DNA of 64,000 bases from Asaia sp037151935 (GTDB taxonomy: Bacteria > Pseudomonadota > Alphaproteobacteria > Acetobacterales > Acetobacteraceae): the NCBI RefSeq assembly GCF_051628905.1, contig NZ_CP157575.1:2976001-3040000 (forward strand), written 5' to 3'. The position numbers were made by a program, and so were the translations under genes. This document shows positions 33,259 to 42,149 of this stretch, piece after piece. Numbering within the stretch: the first letter of the stretch is position 1; each line of letters opens with the position of its first letter. The notes under the pieces were generated by a model, which saw only the letters and a program-made list of their open reading frames with translations, did no database searches and was not told where the DNA came from.

Positions 33259-33660
33259 ATGGGAGAATGCAAACGGCGCCTCGTGCTCGCGGCACTCTTG
33301 CTCGGCAGTGGTCCGGCAGGCACGACGATCTGTCTCGCGCGCGGTTTTTCGACCGTGCTTCCCTTGCATCTCGAGATGCCGTCAACCGCGACGCCCACAC
33401 CCTCGAAGACGCCCTTACCGTCAGGAGCTGTTCACTGGGAGCCCGCGCCGCTACCCCGCGCCATGGCCGCCCCTGCGACACGTCGCACGACAGCCGGGAA
33501 AATCGTCGATTTTGCGAAGCAGTTTCTGCCTCTGGGCGAGGGCCGGCCTGGGCACGACCCCGTCACCGGGGCATCCATCGGGCAATTCGGCCCGGCTTAT
33601 CAGAATGCCAGTCTGGTCGGTCACGGGCTTGCCCCACCGGGTGAAACGGTGGGGCGCTGA
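33259..33660 (+). CDS. Secreted or periplasmic hypothetical protein
   Basis: A 133-residue protein starting MGECKRRLVLAALLLGSGPAGTTICLARG, a probable signal peptide. The mature part is Pro/Thr/Ala-rich and has no recognisable domain (KIVDFAKQFLPLGEGRPGHDP). A stem GCCCCACCG/CGGTGGGGC (33631-33655) is encoded in its last codons just before the stop and may form the 3' end of the mRNA, between this gene and the convergent glyS. Start chosen from GAAGGG upstream. Confidence 0.55.
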   Translation: MGECKRRLVLAALLLGSGPAGTTICLARGFSTVLPLHLEMPSTATPTPSKTPLPSGAVHWEPAPLPRAMAAPATRRTTAGKIVDFAKQFLPLGEGRPGHDPVTGASIGQFGPAYQNASLVGHGLAPPGETVGR

Positions 33661-33663
33661 GCC

Positions 33664-35733
33664 TCAGCCTTCGATCTGGCTGAAATCGGCGATTTCGGTC
33701 AGGGTCTCGCCGATCTGCGCCAGCAGGCGCAGGCGGTTGAGACGGCGGGCAGGATCAGGATCGTTGACCGTCACGACCTCGAAGAACCGATCGAGCACGG
33801 GGCGCAGGGACGCTGCCGCGATCATGGCTTCCGCAAAACGCTCCTGCTCAAGAGCCGCATGAATGGCCGTTTGTGCTGAGGCCAGCGCCTCGCCCAGAGC
33901 GCGTTCCTCATCCTGCACGTAAAGCGCGTGATCAGGCGCGCCCTGATGCGGGCCATCCTTGCGGTTTTCGATGCGCAGGATATTGGCCGCGCGCTTGCCT
34001 GCCGCCAGCAGATTACGCCCGTCATCCGTGCCGACCATATCGGCGAGGGCTGCCGTGCGGGCCAGCAGACGCACCAGATCGCCATCCAGTCCACCGGCCA
34101 GCACGGCGGCCAGAATGTCGTGGCGTTCGCCTTCGCTACGCAACTGAACGCGCAGACGCTCGGCCAGGAAGCCGGGCAAAGCCGCGAGTTCGCCGCCATC
34201 ACGCAGGTTCTCCGGCAGGTTCTGCGCAGCCTGGGCGATCAGCGTCGTCAGGTCGAGACGCAGCCCGTTATCGCGAATGATGCGAATAATGCCCAAAGCC
34301 GCACGACGCAGCGCATAGGGGTCTCCCGATCCGCTCGGCGTTTCGCCCATGGCAAAGAAGGCCGTCAGCAGATCCAGACGGTCGGCCAGCGCCACAGCGA
34401 TCGATACCGGGGCGCGTGGCGTCTCGTCATTCAGACCGCGTGGCATGTAATGCTCTGCCACAGCGTCAGAAACGGCATCGCCTTCATTGTCATGGCGGGC
34501 ATAATAGCCGCCCATCACACCCTGAAGCTCGGGGAATTCCCCAACCATGCCCGTCGTCAGATCGGCCTTGGCCAGAAGGGCGGCGCGCTGCGCCTGTTTT
34601 TGTGCCGTCTCATCAAGCCCCATGGCCTTGGCCACGATACCTGCCAGCGCCACGATACGCTGTACGCGCGCGCCCTGGCTGCCAAGCTTGGCATGAAAGG
34701 TCACGCCATCGAGCGCAGCTACACGCTCGACAAGCTTCGTCTTGCGGTCCAGATCCCAGAAATGGCGGGCATCGGCAAAACGGGCGCGCAGCACGCGCTC
34801 ATTGCCTGCAATGGTCAGGGCGCCCCCATCGGCGAAATCCATATTGGCAATGAAAGCAAAATGCGGTGCCGCCGTGCCATCCGCGCTGCGCAGGGCGAAA
34901 TAGCGCTGGTTGATACGCATCGAGACCTGCATCACTTCAGGCGGCAGATCCATATAGGCGTCGTCGATACGGCCCAGAAGAACAACCGGCCACTCGGCCA
35001 GCCCTGAAACTTCCTCGACCAGCTTGTCGTCCTGAACGAGTGTCAGACCCGCCTTGTCTGCCTGAGCCTGCAACCCGTCCCGGATGATCGACAGACGCTG
35101 CGCCGGGTCGAGCACGACCTTGCGCGCAAACAGCGCGCTTTTGAGCTGCCCGAAAGAAGTGACCTCGAAAGGCTCCGGCGCCATGAAGCGATGGCCAGCG
35201 GTCTGTGTGCCGGAAACGAGCCCATGGGCATCGTCAGTCTCGGTAGCCAGACTGAAGGGCACGAGCGCACCATCGAGCAGGCAGATCACGCGGCGAAGCG
35301 GGCGCACCCAGGTAAAGGCGCTGCCATGGCCCCAGCGCATGGATTTCGGCCAGGGGAAGCGCCAGAGCAGGGCCGGGATGGTTTCGGCAATCTGCTGCGC
35401 GGCGCCGATGGCAGGCAATGTGCGATTAAGCACCCAGAAGCCGTTTTCCAGAACCAGAGCATCACGTTCAGCGCCATGCTTGCGCAGGAAACCGGCGAGT
35501 GCCTGTTCGGGCGCGCTCTCGCGGGGGCCACGTTCCGACTGGGTGGATTCAGCAATCTGCCCGTCGATCTGAAGGCTGACGCCAATCCGTCTGGCGCCCC
35601 AGAACGGCGTGACGTCGCGTGGCGAAAGCGGCGCCAGCGCCTCTGAAACGAGACGTGCCAGATCCTGACCGGCGCTCTCCTGCATACGGGCAGGAATTTC
35701 CTCGCAATCGAGAACGAGAAGGAATTCGGCCAT
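33664..35733 (-). CDS. glyS: Glycyl-tRNA synthetase beta subunit
   Basis: A 689-residue GlyRS beta chain. MAEFLLVLDCEEIPARMQ is the standard N-terminus; RYFALRSADGTAAPHFAFIANMD, RFADARHFWDLDRK and the C-terminal anticodon-binding region ending RPVLDRFFEVVTVNDPDPARRLNRLRLL are characteristic. With the alpha subunit it forms the heterotetrameric bacterial enzyme. Its ATG overlaps the glyQ stop (TAATG), ensuring matched synthesis. Confidence 0.97.
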   Translation of the reverse strand: MAEFLLVLDCEEIPARMQESAGQDLARLVSEALAPLSPRDVTPFWGARRIGVSLQIDGQIAESTQSERGPRESAPEQALAGFLRKHGAERDALVLENGFWVLNRTLPAIGAAQQIAETIPALLWRFPWPKSMRWGHGSAFTWVRPLRRVICLLDGALVPFSLATETDDAHGLVSGTQTAGHRFMAPEPFEVTSFGQLKSALFARKVVLDPAQRLSIIRDGLQAQADKAGLTLVQDDKLVEEVSGLAEWPVVLLGRIDDAYMDLPPEVMQVSMRINQRYFALRSADGTAAPHFAFIANMDFADGGALTIAGNERVLRARFADARHFWDLDRKTKLVERVAALDGVTFHAKLGSQGARVQRIVALAGIVAKAMGLDETAQKQAQRAALLAKADLTTGMVGEFPELQGVMGGYYARHDNEGDAVSDAVAEHYMPRGLNDETPRAPVSIAVALADRLDLLTAFFAMGETPSGSGDPYALRRAALGIIRIIRDNGLRLDLTTLIAQAAQNLPENLRDGGELAALPGFLAERLRVQLRSEGERHDILAAVLAGGLDGDLVRLLARTAALADMVGTDDGRNLLAAGKRAANILRIENRKDGPHQGAPDHALYVQDEERALGEALASAQTAIHAALEQERFAEAMIAAASLRPVLDRFFEVVTVNDPDPARRLNRLRLLAQIGETLTEIADFSQIEG

Positions 35734-36620
35734 TATTTCGACTCCTCGTCGCCAGCAAGCCAGGTTTCGCAGCACAGCTTTGCGAGGGTGCGCACGCGGC
35801 CGATATAGGAAGCGCGCTCGGATACCGAGATGACACCGCGTGAATCGAGCAGGTTGAACAGATGGCTCGCCTTGACGCACTGGTCATAGGCGGGCTGGGC
35901 CACGCCAGCTTCTGCCAGACGCACGGATTCCGCTTCGGCATCGCGGAAATGGCGCATCAGCATATCAGTATCGGCCAGCTCGAAATTATGACGCGAATAA
36001 TCCTGCTCGGCACGCAGGAAGACATCGCCATATTTGAGACCCTGACCGTTGAAATCGAGGTCATAGACGTTCTCGACGCCCTGCACATACATGGCCAAAC
36101 GCTCGAGCCCGTAGGTCAATTCGGTCGAGGGCATGACAGTCGGAATGCCGCCGACCTGCTGGAAATAGGTGAACTGCGTCACTTCCATCCCGTCGCACCA
36201 GACTTCCCAGCCCAGACCCCAGGCGCCGATGGTCGGATTTTCCCAGTCATCTTCCACAAAGCGGATATCGTGCTTTTCCGGGTCGATGCCGATGGCACGA
36301 TAGCTGTCGAGCAGCAGGCGCTGGCTGTCTTCCGGTGTTGGCTTGAGCAGCACCTGATACTGGTAGTAATGCTGAAGCCGGTTCGGGTTCTCGCCATAGC
36401 GCCCGTCCGAAGGCCTGCGGCAAGGCTGCACATAGGCGGCCTTCCACGGCTTGCGCCCCAATGCCCGCAGCGTCGTATGCGGCGAGAGCGTCCCTGCACC
36501 CAGTTCGGTGTCATAAGGCTGAAGCAGGGCGCAGCCCTGTGCCGACCAGAACTGATGCAGGCGCAGGATCAGATCCTGGAAGGAAAGGGGGCGTCCGCCG
36601 TTTTCGGGCAAGGGGGTCAA
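35733..36620 (-). CDS. glyQ: Glycyl-tRNA synthetase alpha subunit
   Basis: A 295-residue GlyRS alpha chain carrying the class II catalytic core: LSFQDLILRLHQFWSAQGCALLQPYD, RPSDGRYGENPNRLQHYYQYQV and GWEVWCDGMEVTQFTYFQQVGG. The start used is a TTG at 36620, with GGAG about 10 bases upstream; no ATG gives the expected N-terminus, so this start is uncertain by a few residues. Co-transcribed with glyS. Confidence 0.95.
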   Translation of the reverse strand: MTPLPENGGRPLSFQDLILRLHQFWSAQGCALLQPYDTELGAGTLSPHTTLRALGRKPWKAAYVQPCRRPSDGRYGENPNRLQHYYQYQVLLKPTPEDSQRLLLDSYRAIGIDPEKHDIRFVEDDWENPTIGAWGLGWEVWCDGMEVTQFTYFQQVGGIPTVMPSTELTYGLERLAMYVQGVENVYDLDFNGQGLKYGDVFLRAEQDYSRHNFELADTDMLMRHFRDAEAESVRLAEAGVAQPAYDQCVKASHLFNLLDSRGVISVSERASYIGRVRTLAKLCCETWLAGDEESK

Positions 36621-36958
36621 GGATCGAGGCTCCGGTCTTGTTCAGTCGATCCGTTCTACCCCGATGACGGAAACAAGCCAATCGCAGGCGGGCGGGCGAA
36701 TTTTCGAGAGGTTCTCATCAGAGATCTTTCGACGCATCGGGTAACGTTCTTGATCAAGAAGCTCCCCTGCTGCTCATGAGGAAAAAGAGCCGTCCCAAAT
36801 AAAAAAAATGCGCCTATTTTCCTCTGGTGACCCCTTCTGTTCAGCACTGCCTTCAGCTCAGGAAGGAGGCGACGAAACGGGATCGTTACCCACTAATCGC
36901 CAGGTTTTGAGCGAGAGAGATTGGTAATATTTCTCGGTCACTGGATCAGGACACGCTT
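36621..36958. other. Intergenic region upstream of glyQ
   Basis: About 340 bases. It should hold the glyQS promoter (minus strand) and the end of the hydrolase transcript. A perfect 14-bp palindrome lies at 36747. An A-rich tract (36800-36811) is notable. No ORF with start signals and no RNA gene seen. Confidence 0.5.
36747..36760. promoter_or_regulatory. Perfect palindrome, possible operator
   Basis: TTCTTGATCAAGAA is a perfect 14-bp palindrome, 127 bases upstream of glyQ. Symmetry suits a dimeric repressor; no family is assigned. Confidence 0.3.
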
Positions 36959-37513
36959 TCACTTATCAGCGCGCAGCAAGTCCTGGACCCGAACGACATG
37001 TGCATAGGCAAATGCGAGAGCTGACATGAACGCAGCGTGTACGTGAGTTGCAGGAACTGTCGTTTCGCCGAACGTCAGCGCACGCGTCGCGACTGCGTCA
37101 TGGGCCACGGTCACATCGTAGCCCAGATCCACAGCGGCTCGCACGGTTGCATCTATACAGACATGACTCATGGCTCCGATAATCAGGAGCGACTTTATCT
37201 CTTCACCGCCGAGAAACGCGTGAAGACCAGTGTCACGAAAAGCGTTGGGATGGCGCTTGAGGAACACCCGTTCATGCGGTTCGGGACCCAGCGCGTCGAT
37301 GATCGCGGCCCCTGCGGTGCCGGGCGCGAAAAACGGCGCGTCGTCTGCGGCAAATTCATGCCGGACATGCACAACCGGGATATCGGCGAGACGGGTTGCT
37401 GCGAGAAGTGTCGAGGCCTGGTCGATGGCTTCCTGAATGCCCTCTAGCGGCATGCGTCCGTCAGGCAGATAATCGTTTTGAAAATCGACGATCACCAGTG
37501 CTTGCCTGGACAT
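36959..37513 (-). CDS. Isochorismatase-like cysteine hydrolase
   Basis: A 184-residue enzyme with the catalytic triad of the family: Asp in VIVDFQNDY, Lys in FLKRHPNAF and Cys in MSHVCIDATVRAA. Members hydrolyse amides such as nicotinamide, ureidoacrylate or isochorismate; the specific substrate is unknown. It is divergent from a GlxA-type regulator, a common pairing. Confidence 0.88.
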   Translation of the reverse strand: MSRQALVIVDFQNDYLPDGRMPLEGIQEAIDQASTLLAATRLADIPVVHVRHEFAADDAPFFAPGTAGAAIIDALGPEPHERVFLKRHPNAFRDTGLHAFLGGEEIKSLLIIGAMSHVCIDATVRAAVDLGYDVTVAHDAVATRALTFGETTVPATHVHAAFMSALAFAYAHVVRVQDLLRADK

Positions 37514-37620
37514 ATCTTCTCTCCTTTTGCGTCGTTATTGGTAGTCCCGGCAGGCTAGACGCGGAAAACGCTCTCCCCTACTGTCTGAAACGACATAATA
37601 AGTGTGTAATCGGACATTTT

Positions 37621-38595
37621 ATGACCCTCGGTTCGATTGATGTCGTGCTTCTGGAGTATCCCGGTGCCCAGATTGCCGCCCTGCATGGTCTTGAAGATCT
37701 ATTTCGCACTGCAGTAAGGCTCGCCACGGATGGGGATGGGTCCGGCCGGCAAAAACTGACGGTAAGGCGTTGTATCGTCCCGTTCTCGGGTTCTCGGATT
37801 AAAGAGACTCTAGCTGTTCACCCTGCGGCTGTGATTGTGCCTCCGACTTTGACTGCACGCCCTGAGGAGTTCCTGACACCGGAGCTGGAGATATGGCTCA
37901 AGGGATGTCGTGATGCCGGTACGGTCCTGGCGGGCATTTGCGCGGGTAGCTTTCTTCTCGCACACGCAGGCGTATTGGACGGTCGTAACGTTACCGTTCA
38001 CTGGAGTCAGACGGAGCGCCTGAGTAGGCTTCGGCCCGATGTCCGTGTGCACTCTGAACGCCTTTTTGTTGAGGACATTGATGTAGTAACCACGGCCGGT
38101 ATCATGTCCTGGCCCGACATGGCGTTGAGACTGATCGAGCGATGGCTCGGGACTTGGATTATGCATGAGACCGCTAGGTTCATGATGCTCGATCCGCCAC
38201 GCGTCTCTCAAAGGCCCTATCGGCGTCTCCCCCTTTCTGTGACGTTCGATGATCCGCAGGTGCAGAAGCTCGTGCACTGGTTGCGCACGAGCGCGGGAGG
38301 CTTCGCCTCCGTGCGTGATATGGCTCAGATGGCAGGCCTCGAGGAACGCACGCTTCTACGTCGCTTCCGCAAGGCAACTGGGCTTTCACCTCGCGATTAC
38401 CGACAACATCTGGCTGTGGAACGGGCGCGCGCACTGCTCGAGACAACAGCAATGTCTGTAGATCAGATTGCCTATGAAATCGGCTATCAGAACCCGGATG
38501 CGTTTCGAAAACTGTTCATTCGGCTGACAGGCCTGACGCCCGCGGCGCATCGACGCCGCTGCGTGAATGACGTGTTCGTTCCCAGCCAGCTGTAG
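37621..38595 (+). CDS. GlxA-type AraC family regulator
   Basis: A 324-residue regulator made of a DJ-1/PfpI-like sensor domain (GSIDVVLLEYPGAQIAALHG, AGICAGSFLLAHAGVLDGRNVTVHW with the elbow Cys) and a C-terminal AraC double HTH (FASVRDMAQMAGLEERTLLRRFRKATG ... SVDQIAYEIGYQNPDAFRKLFIRLTG). The open frame extends far upstream, but the ATG at 37621 begins the domain and leaves about 107 bases of shared promoter with the cysteine hydrolase, its probable target. Confidence 0.88.
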   Translation: MTLGSIDVVLLEYPGAQIAALHGLEDLFRTAVRLATDGDGSGRQKLTVRRCIVPFSGSRIKETLAVHPAAVIVPPTLTARPEEFLTPELEIWLKGCRDAGTVLAGICAGSFLLAHAGVLDGRNVTVHWSQTERLSRLRPDVRVHSERLFVEDIDVVTTAGIMSWPDMALRLIERWLGTWIMHETARFMMLDPPRVSQRPYRRLPLSVTFDDPQVQKLVHWLRTSAGGFASVRDMAQMAGLEERTLLRRFRKATGLSPRDYRQHLAVERARALLETTAMSVDQIAYEIGYQNPDAFRKLFIRLTGLTPAAHRRRCVNDVFVPSQL

Positions 38596-38696
38596 ATTCT
38601 GGTCCGTCAAGGTCGAAAGCCACGTAAGCAGAGTCCCTTTAAGCAGCGGAGCTTGCCTGCGCGCCGTTGAGATCAGGCTCTTTAAGGCGATGACTG

Positions 38697-39728
38697 TCAG
38701 GAACAGACCAGCTCCCTGCGCACGATCTCAGCCCCCGCCGCCAGCGCGTTGAGCTTGCCTCTCGCCACATTGCGCGAAAGCGGCGCCATGCCGCAATTGG
38801 TGCAGGGGCAGAGATTCTCCGCATCGACATAACGCAGCGCCTTGCGGAGCGTCTCGGCAACCTCGTCCGGCGTTTCGATCCGGTTGCTGGCTACGTCGAT
38901 GGCGCCCACCATCACCTTCTTGCCACGCAGCAGCTCGATCAGTTCCATCGGTACGTGCGAGTTCTGGCATTCGAGCGAGACCAGGTCGATCGCTGAGGTC
39001 TGAAGCTTCGGAAAAATGCGCTCATACTGGCGCCATTCATGGCCGAGCGTCTTCTTCCAGTCCGTATTGGCCTTGATGCCGTAGCCGTAGCAGATATGCA
39101 CGGCGGTTTGGCATGTGAGCCCTTCAATGGCGCGTTCCAGCGTCGCAATGCCCCAGTCATTCACCTCGTCGAAGAACACATTGAAGGCGGGTTCGTCGAA
39201 CTGGATGATATCGACGCCGGCCTCCTCCAGTTCTCTCGCCTCGGCGTTGAGGATGGCGGCAAATTCCCAGGCCAGTTTCTCACGGCTCTTGTAATGGGCA
39301 TCGTACAGCGTATCGATCATCGTCATCGGTCCGGGGAGCGCCCATTTGATCGGGGCTTTCGTCTGTTTACGCAGAAATTTCGCATCTTCGACGAAAACGG
39401 GCTTCTCGCGCGCGACGGCACTGACGACGGTTGGTACGCTGGCCTCATAGCGATTACGTATGGTGACCGTCTCGCGCTTTTCGAAATCGACACCCGCAAG
39501 ATGCTCGATGAACGTCGTCACGAAATGCTGGCGCGTCTGCTCGCCATCGCTGACGATATCGATCCCGGCTTCCTGCTGCTCCAGCAGAGACACGCGCAGC
39601 GCGTCCTGCTTGGCCTCGGTGAGGGCTGCCCCTTCCATTTTCCAGGGAGACCAGAGTTTCTCCGGCTCGGCGAGCCATGAGGGTTTGGGCAGGCTGCCCG
39701 CGGTGGCGGTTGGAAGAAGCTTGGTCAT
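38697..39728 (-). CDS. mesD: Folate-independent methionine synthase MesD (core-MetE)
   Basis: A 343-residue protein equivalent to only the C-terminal catalytic half of MetE. MTKLLPTATAGSLPKPSWL, GIDIVSDGEQTRQHFVTTF and VDIIQFDEPAFNVFF match the core-MetE barrel; zinc ligands are in VHICYGYG and CPCTNCGM. It lacks the N-terminal folate-binding domain of true MetE (about 750 residues). Its partner DUF1852 gene (mesX) lies directly upstream, which is diagnostic of the MesD class described by genetic work in Acinetobacter, where MesX and oxygen are needed. The methyl donor is not established to my knowledge. Confidence 0.87.
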   Translation of the reverse strand: MTKLLPTATAGSLPKPSWLAEPEKLWSPWKMEGAALTEAKQDALRVSLLEQQEAGIDIVSDGEQTRQHFVTTFIEHLAGVDFEKRETVTIRNRYEASVPTVVSAVAREKPVFVEDAKFLRKQTKAPIKWALPGPMTMIDTLYDAHYKSREKLAWEFAAILNAEARELEEAGVDIIQFDEPAFNVFFDEVNDWGIATLERAIEGLTCQTAVHICYGYGIKANTDWKKTLGHEWRQYERIFPKLQTSAIDLVSLECQNSHVPMELIELLRGKKVMVGAIDVASNRIETPDEVAETLRKALRYVDAENLCPCTNCGMAPLSRNVARGKLNALAAGAEIVRRELVCS

Positions 39729-39789
39729 GAGGCGTGGTTTTCCGGAAAAATTCGGGTCAGGATATTGAAGCGGATGTGGGGCAGGCAGC

Positions 39790-40767
39790 TCAGGCTGCGT
39801 GCCGGGTTGTCCACTGATCGAGAAGGGATTTGTGAGGCGCAATGAAATGCTCGCCCGCGAATTTTCCCTGCTCGATCGCGAGACGCGTACGCTCTTCGCG
39901 GTCGTAAACGACGCGCGTATTCGAGAAATCGCTTTGTTTTAGACTGGGCTTGTAGCGTGCGGCAGCGGCTGAATTTGCGTTGTAGATTTCCGGGCGATAG
40001 ATGCGCTGGAATGTCTCCATCGTGCTGATCGTGCTGATCAGTTCGAGCGGGGTATAGTCGTTCAGCAGATCGCCGAAGAAATAGAAAGCCAGAGGTGCTT
40101 TTGCGCCGTGCGGCATGAAATAGCGCACCCGCAGGCCCATCTTGCCGAAATAGCGCTCGGTCAGTGAGGTCTCGTTGGGCGCGTATTCGACACCCAGCAC
40201 GGGGTGCTGATTGATGGTGCGGGTATAGATCTTGTTTTCCGACACGCTCAGACAGATCACGGGACGCTTCGTGAAGCGGCTGGCGTAACTCTCGGAAGCG
40301 ACGAAGGCCTGAAAGATCCTGCCATGCAGCACGCCGAAATCATCCGGCACGGAAAAGCCGTCACGCCCGCGATTATGCTCGGGTAGGAGCACGCTGAAAT
40401 CGTAATCGCGCACATAGGACGAGAAGTTATTACCCACGATCCCGTCAAGCTGCCTGCCGGTGGCGTGGTCGAGTATGGTGGTCTGCAGGAGTTCAATGGC
40501 CGGGAAGCTCTTGTCGGAACCAGCGATCGCCATCTCTACGGAGATGATATCGAGCGCGAGGCCGTAGCGTTGCCCCTCCGGATTGTCCCATCGTGCAAGA
40601 TCGTTGAAACGCTGGCCGATCATGCTCAGGGCTGCACGCAGATTTTCCTGACGGAATTCGCCTCTCGCGAGATTGGCGAAATTGGTCGTCAGCCTTGTGC
40701 CGGGGGCAGGGGTATAGGTCTCGTCGAAGCGAAGGCTTTTGACCGTAAAAACAAAATCTTGGGTCAT
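39790..40767 (-). CDS. mesX: MesX (DUF1852), partner of MesD
   Basis: A 325-residue DUF1852 protein starting MTQDFVFTVKSLRFDETYTPAPGTRLTTNFANLARG. The family has no clear cofactor motif; it has been proposed to be an oxygenase-like factor needed for MesD activity. It lies 61 bases upstream of mesD in the same direction, so the two form an operon. The ATG at 40767 is chosen since the family begins there; the frame is open further upstream, through the leader. Expression is probably controlled by the MetR-like regulator and the inverted repeat at 40891. Confidence 0.86.
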   Translation of the reverse strand: MTQDFVFTVKSLRFDETYTPAPGTRLTTNFANLARGEFRQENLRAALSMIGQRFNDLARWDNPEGQRYGLALDIISVEMAIAGSDKSFPAIELLQTTILDHATGRQLDGIVGNNFSSYVRDYDFSVLLPEHNRGRDGFSVPDDFGVLHGRIFQAFVASESYASRFTKRPVICLSVSENKIYTRTINQHPVLGVEYAPNETSLTERYFGKMGLRVRYFMPHGAKAPLAFYFFGDLLNDYTPLELISTISTMETFQRIYRPEIYNANSAAAARYKPSLKQSDFSNTRVVYDREERTRLAIEQGKFAGEHFIAPHKSLLDQWTTRHAA

Positions 40768-40795
40768 GTTGGGCGGGTATCCTCTTCTGGATCCT

Positions 40796-40861
40796 GTTTC
40801 CCGCGCCACGTTCTTCAGGTCGCCGCGCGGAGCGAACGAGCCCCGGTTATCCTGCGGGAAC
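40796..40861 (-). promoter_or_regulatory. Possible structured leader of mesX
   Basis: In the transcript, TTCCCGC near 40860 pairs with GCGGGAA near 40798, enclosing a GC-rich loop that has a further possible pairing of CGTTC (complement of 40834-40838) with GAACG (complement of 40809-40813), which would be a pseudoknot-like contact. It ends some 30 bases before the mesX ATG. It does not match the SAM-II or SAH consensus I remember. Confidence 0.25.
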
Positions 40862-40878
40862 CAACATGAAGACAAATG

Positions 40879-40884
40879 ATTATA
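40879..40884 (-). promoter_or_regulatory. -10 element of mesX
   Basis: A perfect TATAAT on the minus strand (window ATTATA). Seventeen bases upstream there is no TTGACA-like -35; that position falls inside the inverted repeat at 40891, consistent with regulator-dependent transcription. Confidence 0.5.
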
Positions 40885-40890
40885 AATCGA

Positions 40891-40917
40891 CATAACATGA
40901 CTCGATGTCATGTTATG
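40891..40917. promoter_or_regulatory. Perfect 11-bp inverted repeat, MetR-like LysR box
   Basis: CATAACATGAC-tcgat-GTCATGTTATG: two perfect 11-bp arms separated by 5 bases. The core TGAC-N5-GTCA is a T-N11-A LysR box and agrees at six of eight positions with the MetR consensus TGAA-N5-TTCA. It lies just upstream of the mesX -10 and downstream of the MetR-like gene. Confidence 0.7.
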
Positions 40918-41014
40918 GTGGCGCCATTGCCGGTGGCCATTGCGCGCCGTCGTTCAGTCCCGTTTTTCCTGCACAGGAGAGCCTGGTCAGAAATCGTCGC
41001 ATGGCTCAGGAAAA

Positions 41015-41887
41015 TCAGATTTTGACGCTGGCAGCGAGGCTGATGAACCCGTCCAGATAAGGTGGGGCTGCTCCCGCACGATGCCCGAGATGGATGGATT
41101 TCAGAATGCCATCTCCGATTCTCACCCCTTTAACGCCTTTCACCTTACGCAACAGCCAGTCAGGCGTGGCGCTGACGGCCCGTCCCGAGGCGACAAGGCG
41201 CAGCATGAGGTCGGTGGTTTCCACCGTGCGGTGTCGGCGCGGCAGGGCGTGGGCGGGGACGAGAAACCGCGTATAGATGTCGAGCCGTTCGCGTGAGACA
41301 GGATAGGTGATCAGGGTCTCGGTCGTGAGATCCTTGGGCTCGACATGGTGTTTCAGGGCAAAAGGATGGGTTTCGGCCACAGCCAGAACCAGCTCGTAAT
41401 CGAAGACGGGCGTGAATTCGAGTTCGATCCGCTCGATTGGATCGGGGGTGACGAGAATATCGATTTCATGTCCCAGAAGCGCGCTCAGCCCCCCGAACTG
41501 GAAGGCTGTGGTGACGTCCAGCTCCACGTCGGGCCAGGCTGCGAGAAAGGGATCGACCACCTGCATCAGCCAGTCCTGACAGGGGTGACATTCCATACCG
41601 ATACGGATCGACCCACGACGGCCACGTGCGTAGTCCTCGAGTACGCCCGCGCCATGTTCGAGCTGCGGCAGCACGCGCTGTGCGAGGCCGAGAAGATACT
41701 CTCCGGCCAGCGTGAAACGGAGCTTGTGTCCTTCGCGCTCGAGCAGTTTGACGTTGTGACGGCCCTCGAACCGGCGAATGGCATGGCTGACGGCAGATTG
41801 CGTCAGGCAAAGCTGCTCGGCGGCCAGGGTCAGGCTGCCGGTACGATGGATTTCGCGCAATATCGCCAATGGCTGTATGTCGATCAT
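41015..41887 (-). CDS. MetR-like LysR family regulator
   Basis: A 290-residue LTTR whose N-terminus MIDIQPLAILREIHRTGSLTLAAEQLCLTQSAVSHAIRRFE and the later KLRFTLAGEYLLGLAQRVLPQLEHG resemble MetR, which senses homocysteine. The effector domain (IRIGMECHPCQDWLMQVVDPFLAAWPDVELDV) includes the MetR-like ECHPC segment. It is upstream of mesX-mesD in the same direction with about 250 bases between, containing the inverted repeat. The start at 41887 is the usual LTTR start; the open frame runs 88 codons further but has no support. Confidence 0.85.
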   Translation of the reverse strand: MIDIQPLAILREIHRTGSLTLAAEQLCLTQSAVSHAIRRFEGRHNVKLLEREGHKLRFTLAGEYLLGLAQRVLPQLEHGAGVLEDYARGRRGSIRIGMECHPCQDWLMQVVDPFLAAWPDVELDVTTAFQFGGLSALLGHEIDILVTPDPIERIELEFTPVFDYELVLAVAETHPFALKHHVEPKDLTTETLITYPVSRERLDIYTRFLVPAHALPRRHRTVETTDLMLRLVASGRAVSATPDWLLRKVKGVKGVRIGDGILKSIHLGHRAGAAPPYLDGFISLAASVKI

Positions 41888-42149
41888 CGTCCATGAACTC
41901 CTGTCATCAGAAGGGCTTGTAAAGCGACTAGGGGCGCAGCTCCAGAGCGCCTCATGGCATTGCGCTGCTGCCAAGAGCGGCTTTCCACTTCCGCCCGGAC
42001 TTCCGATGGGATGTAACGTGTCGCATAATGAGCATGCGGGTCGGACGAACCGGGATTTGCCGACCTTGAAGACGGACCACTTGCAACTCTTTCGGCCTCC
42101 GACCACATTATACTGCGTATTCATTTTGACCGGATGGAGAGTCATCCCC

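Noticed and set aside
40768..40890. SAM-II or SAH riboswitch before mesX
   Set aside because: Context invites it, but I cannot match the conserved bases of either class; kept only as a possible structured leader.
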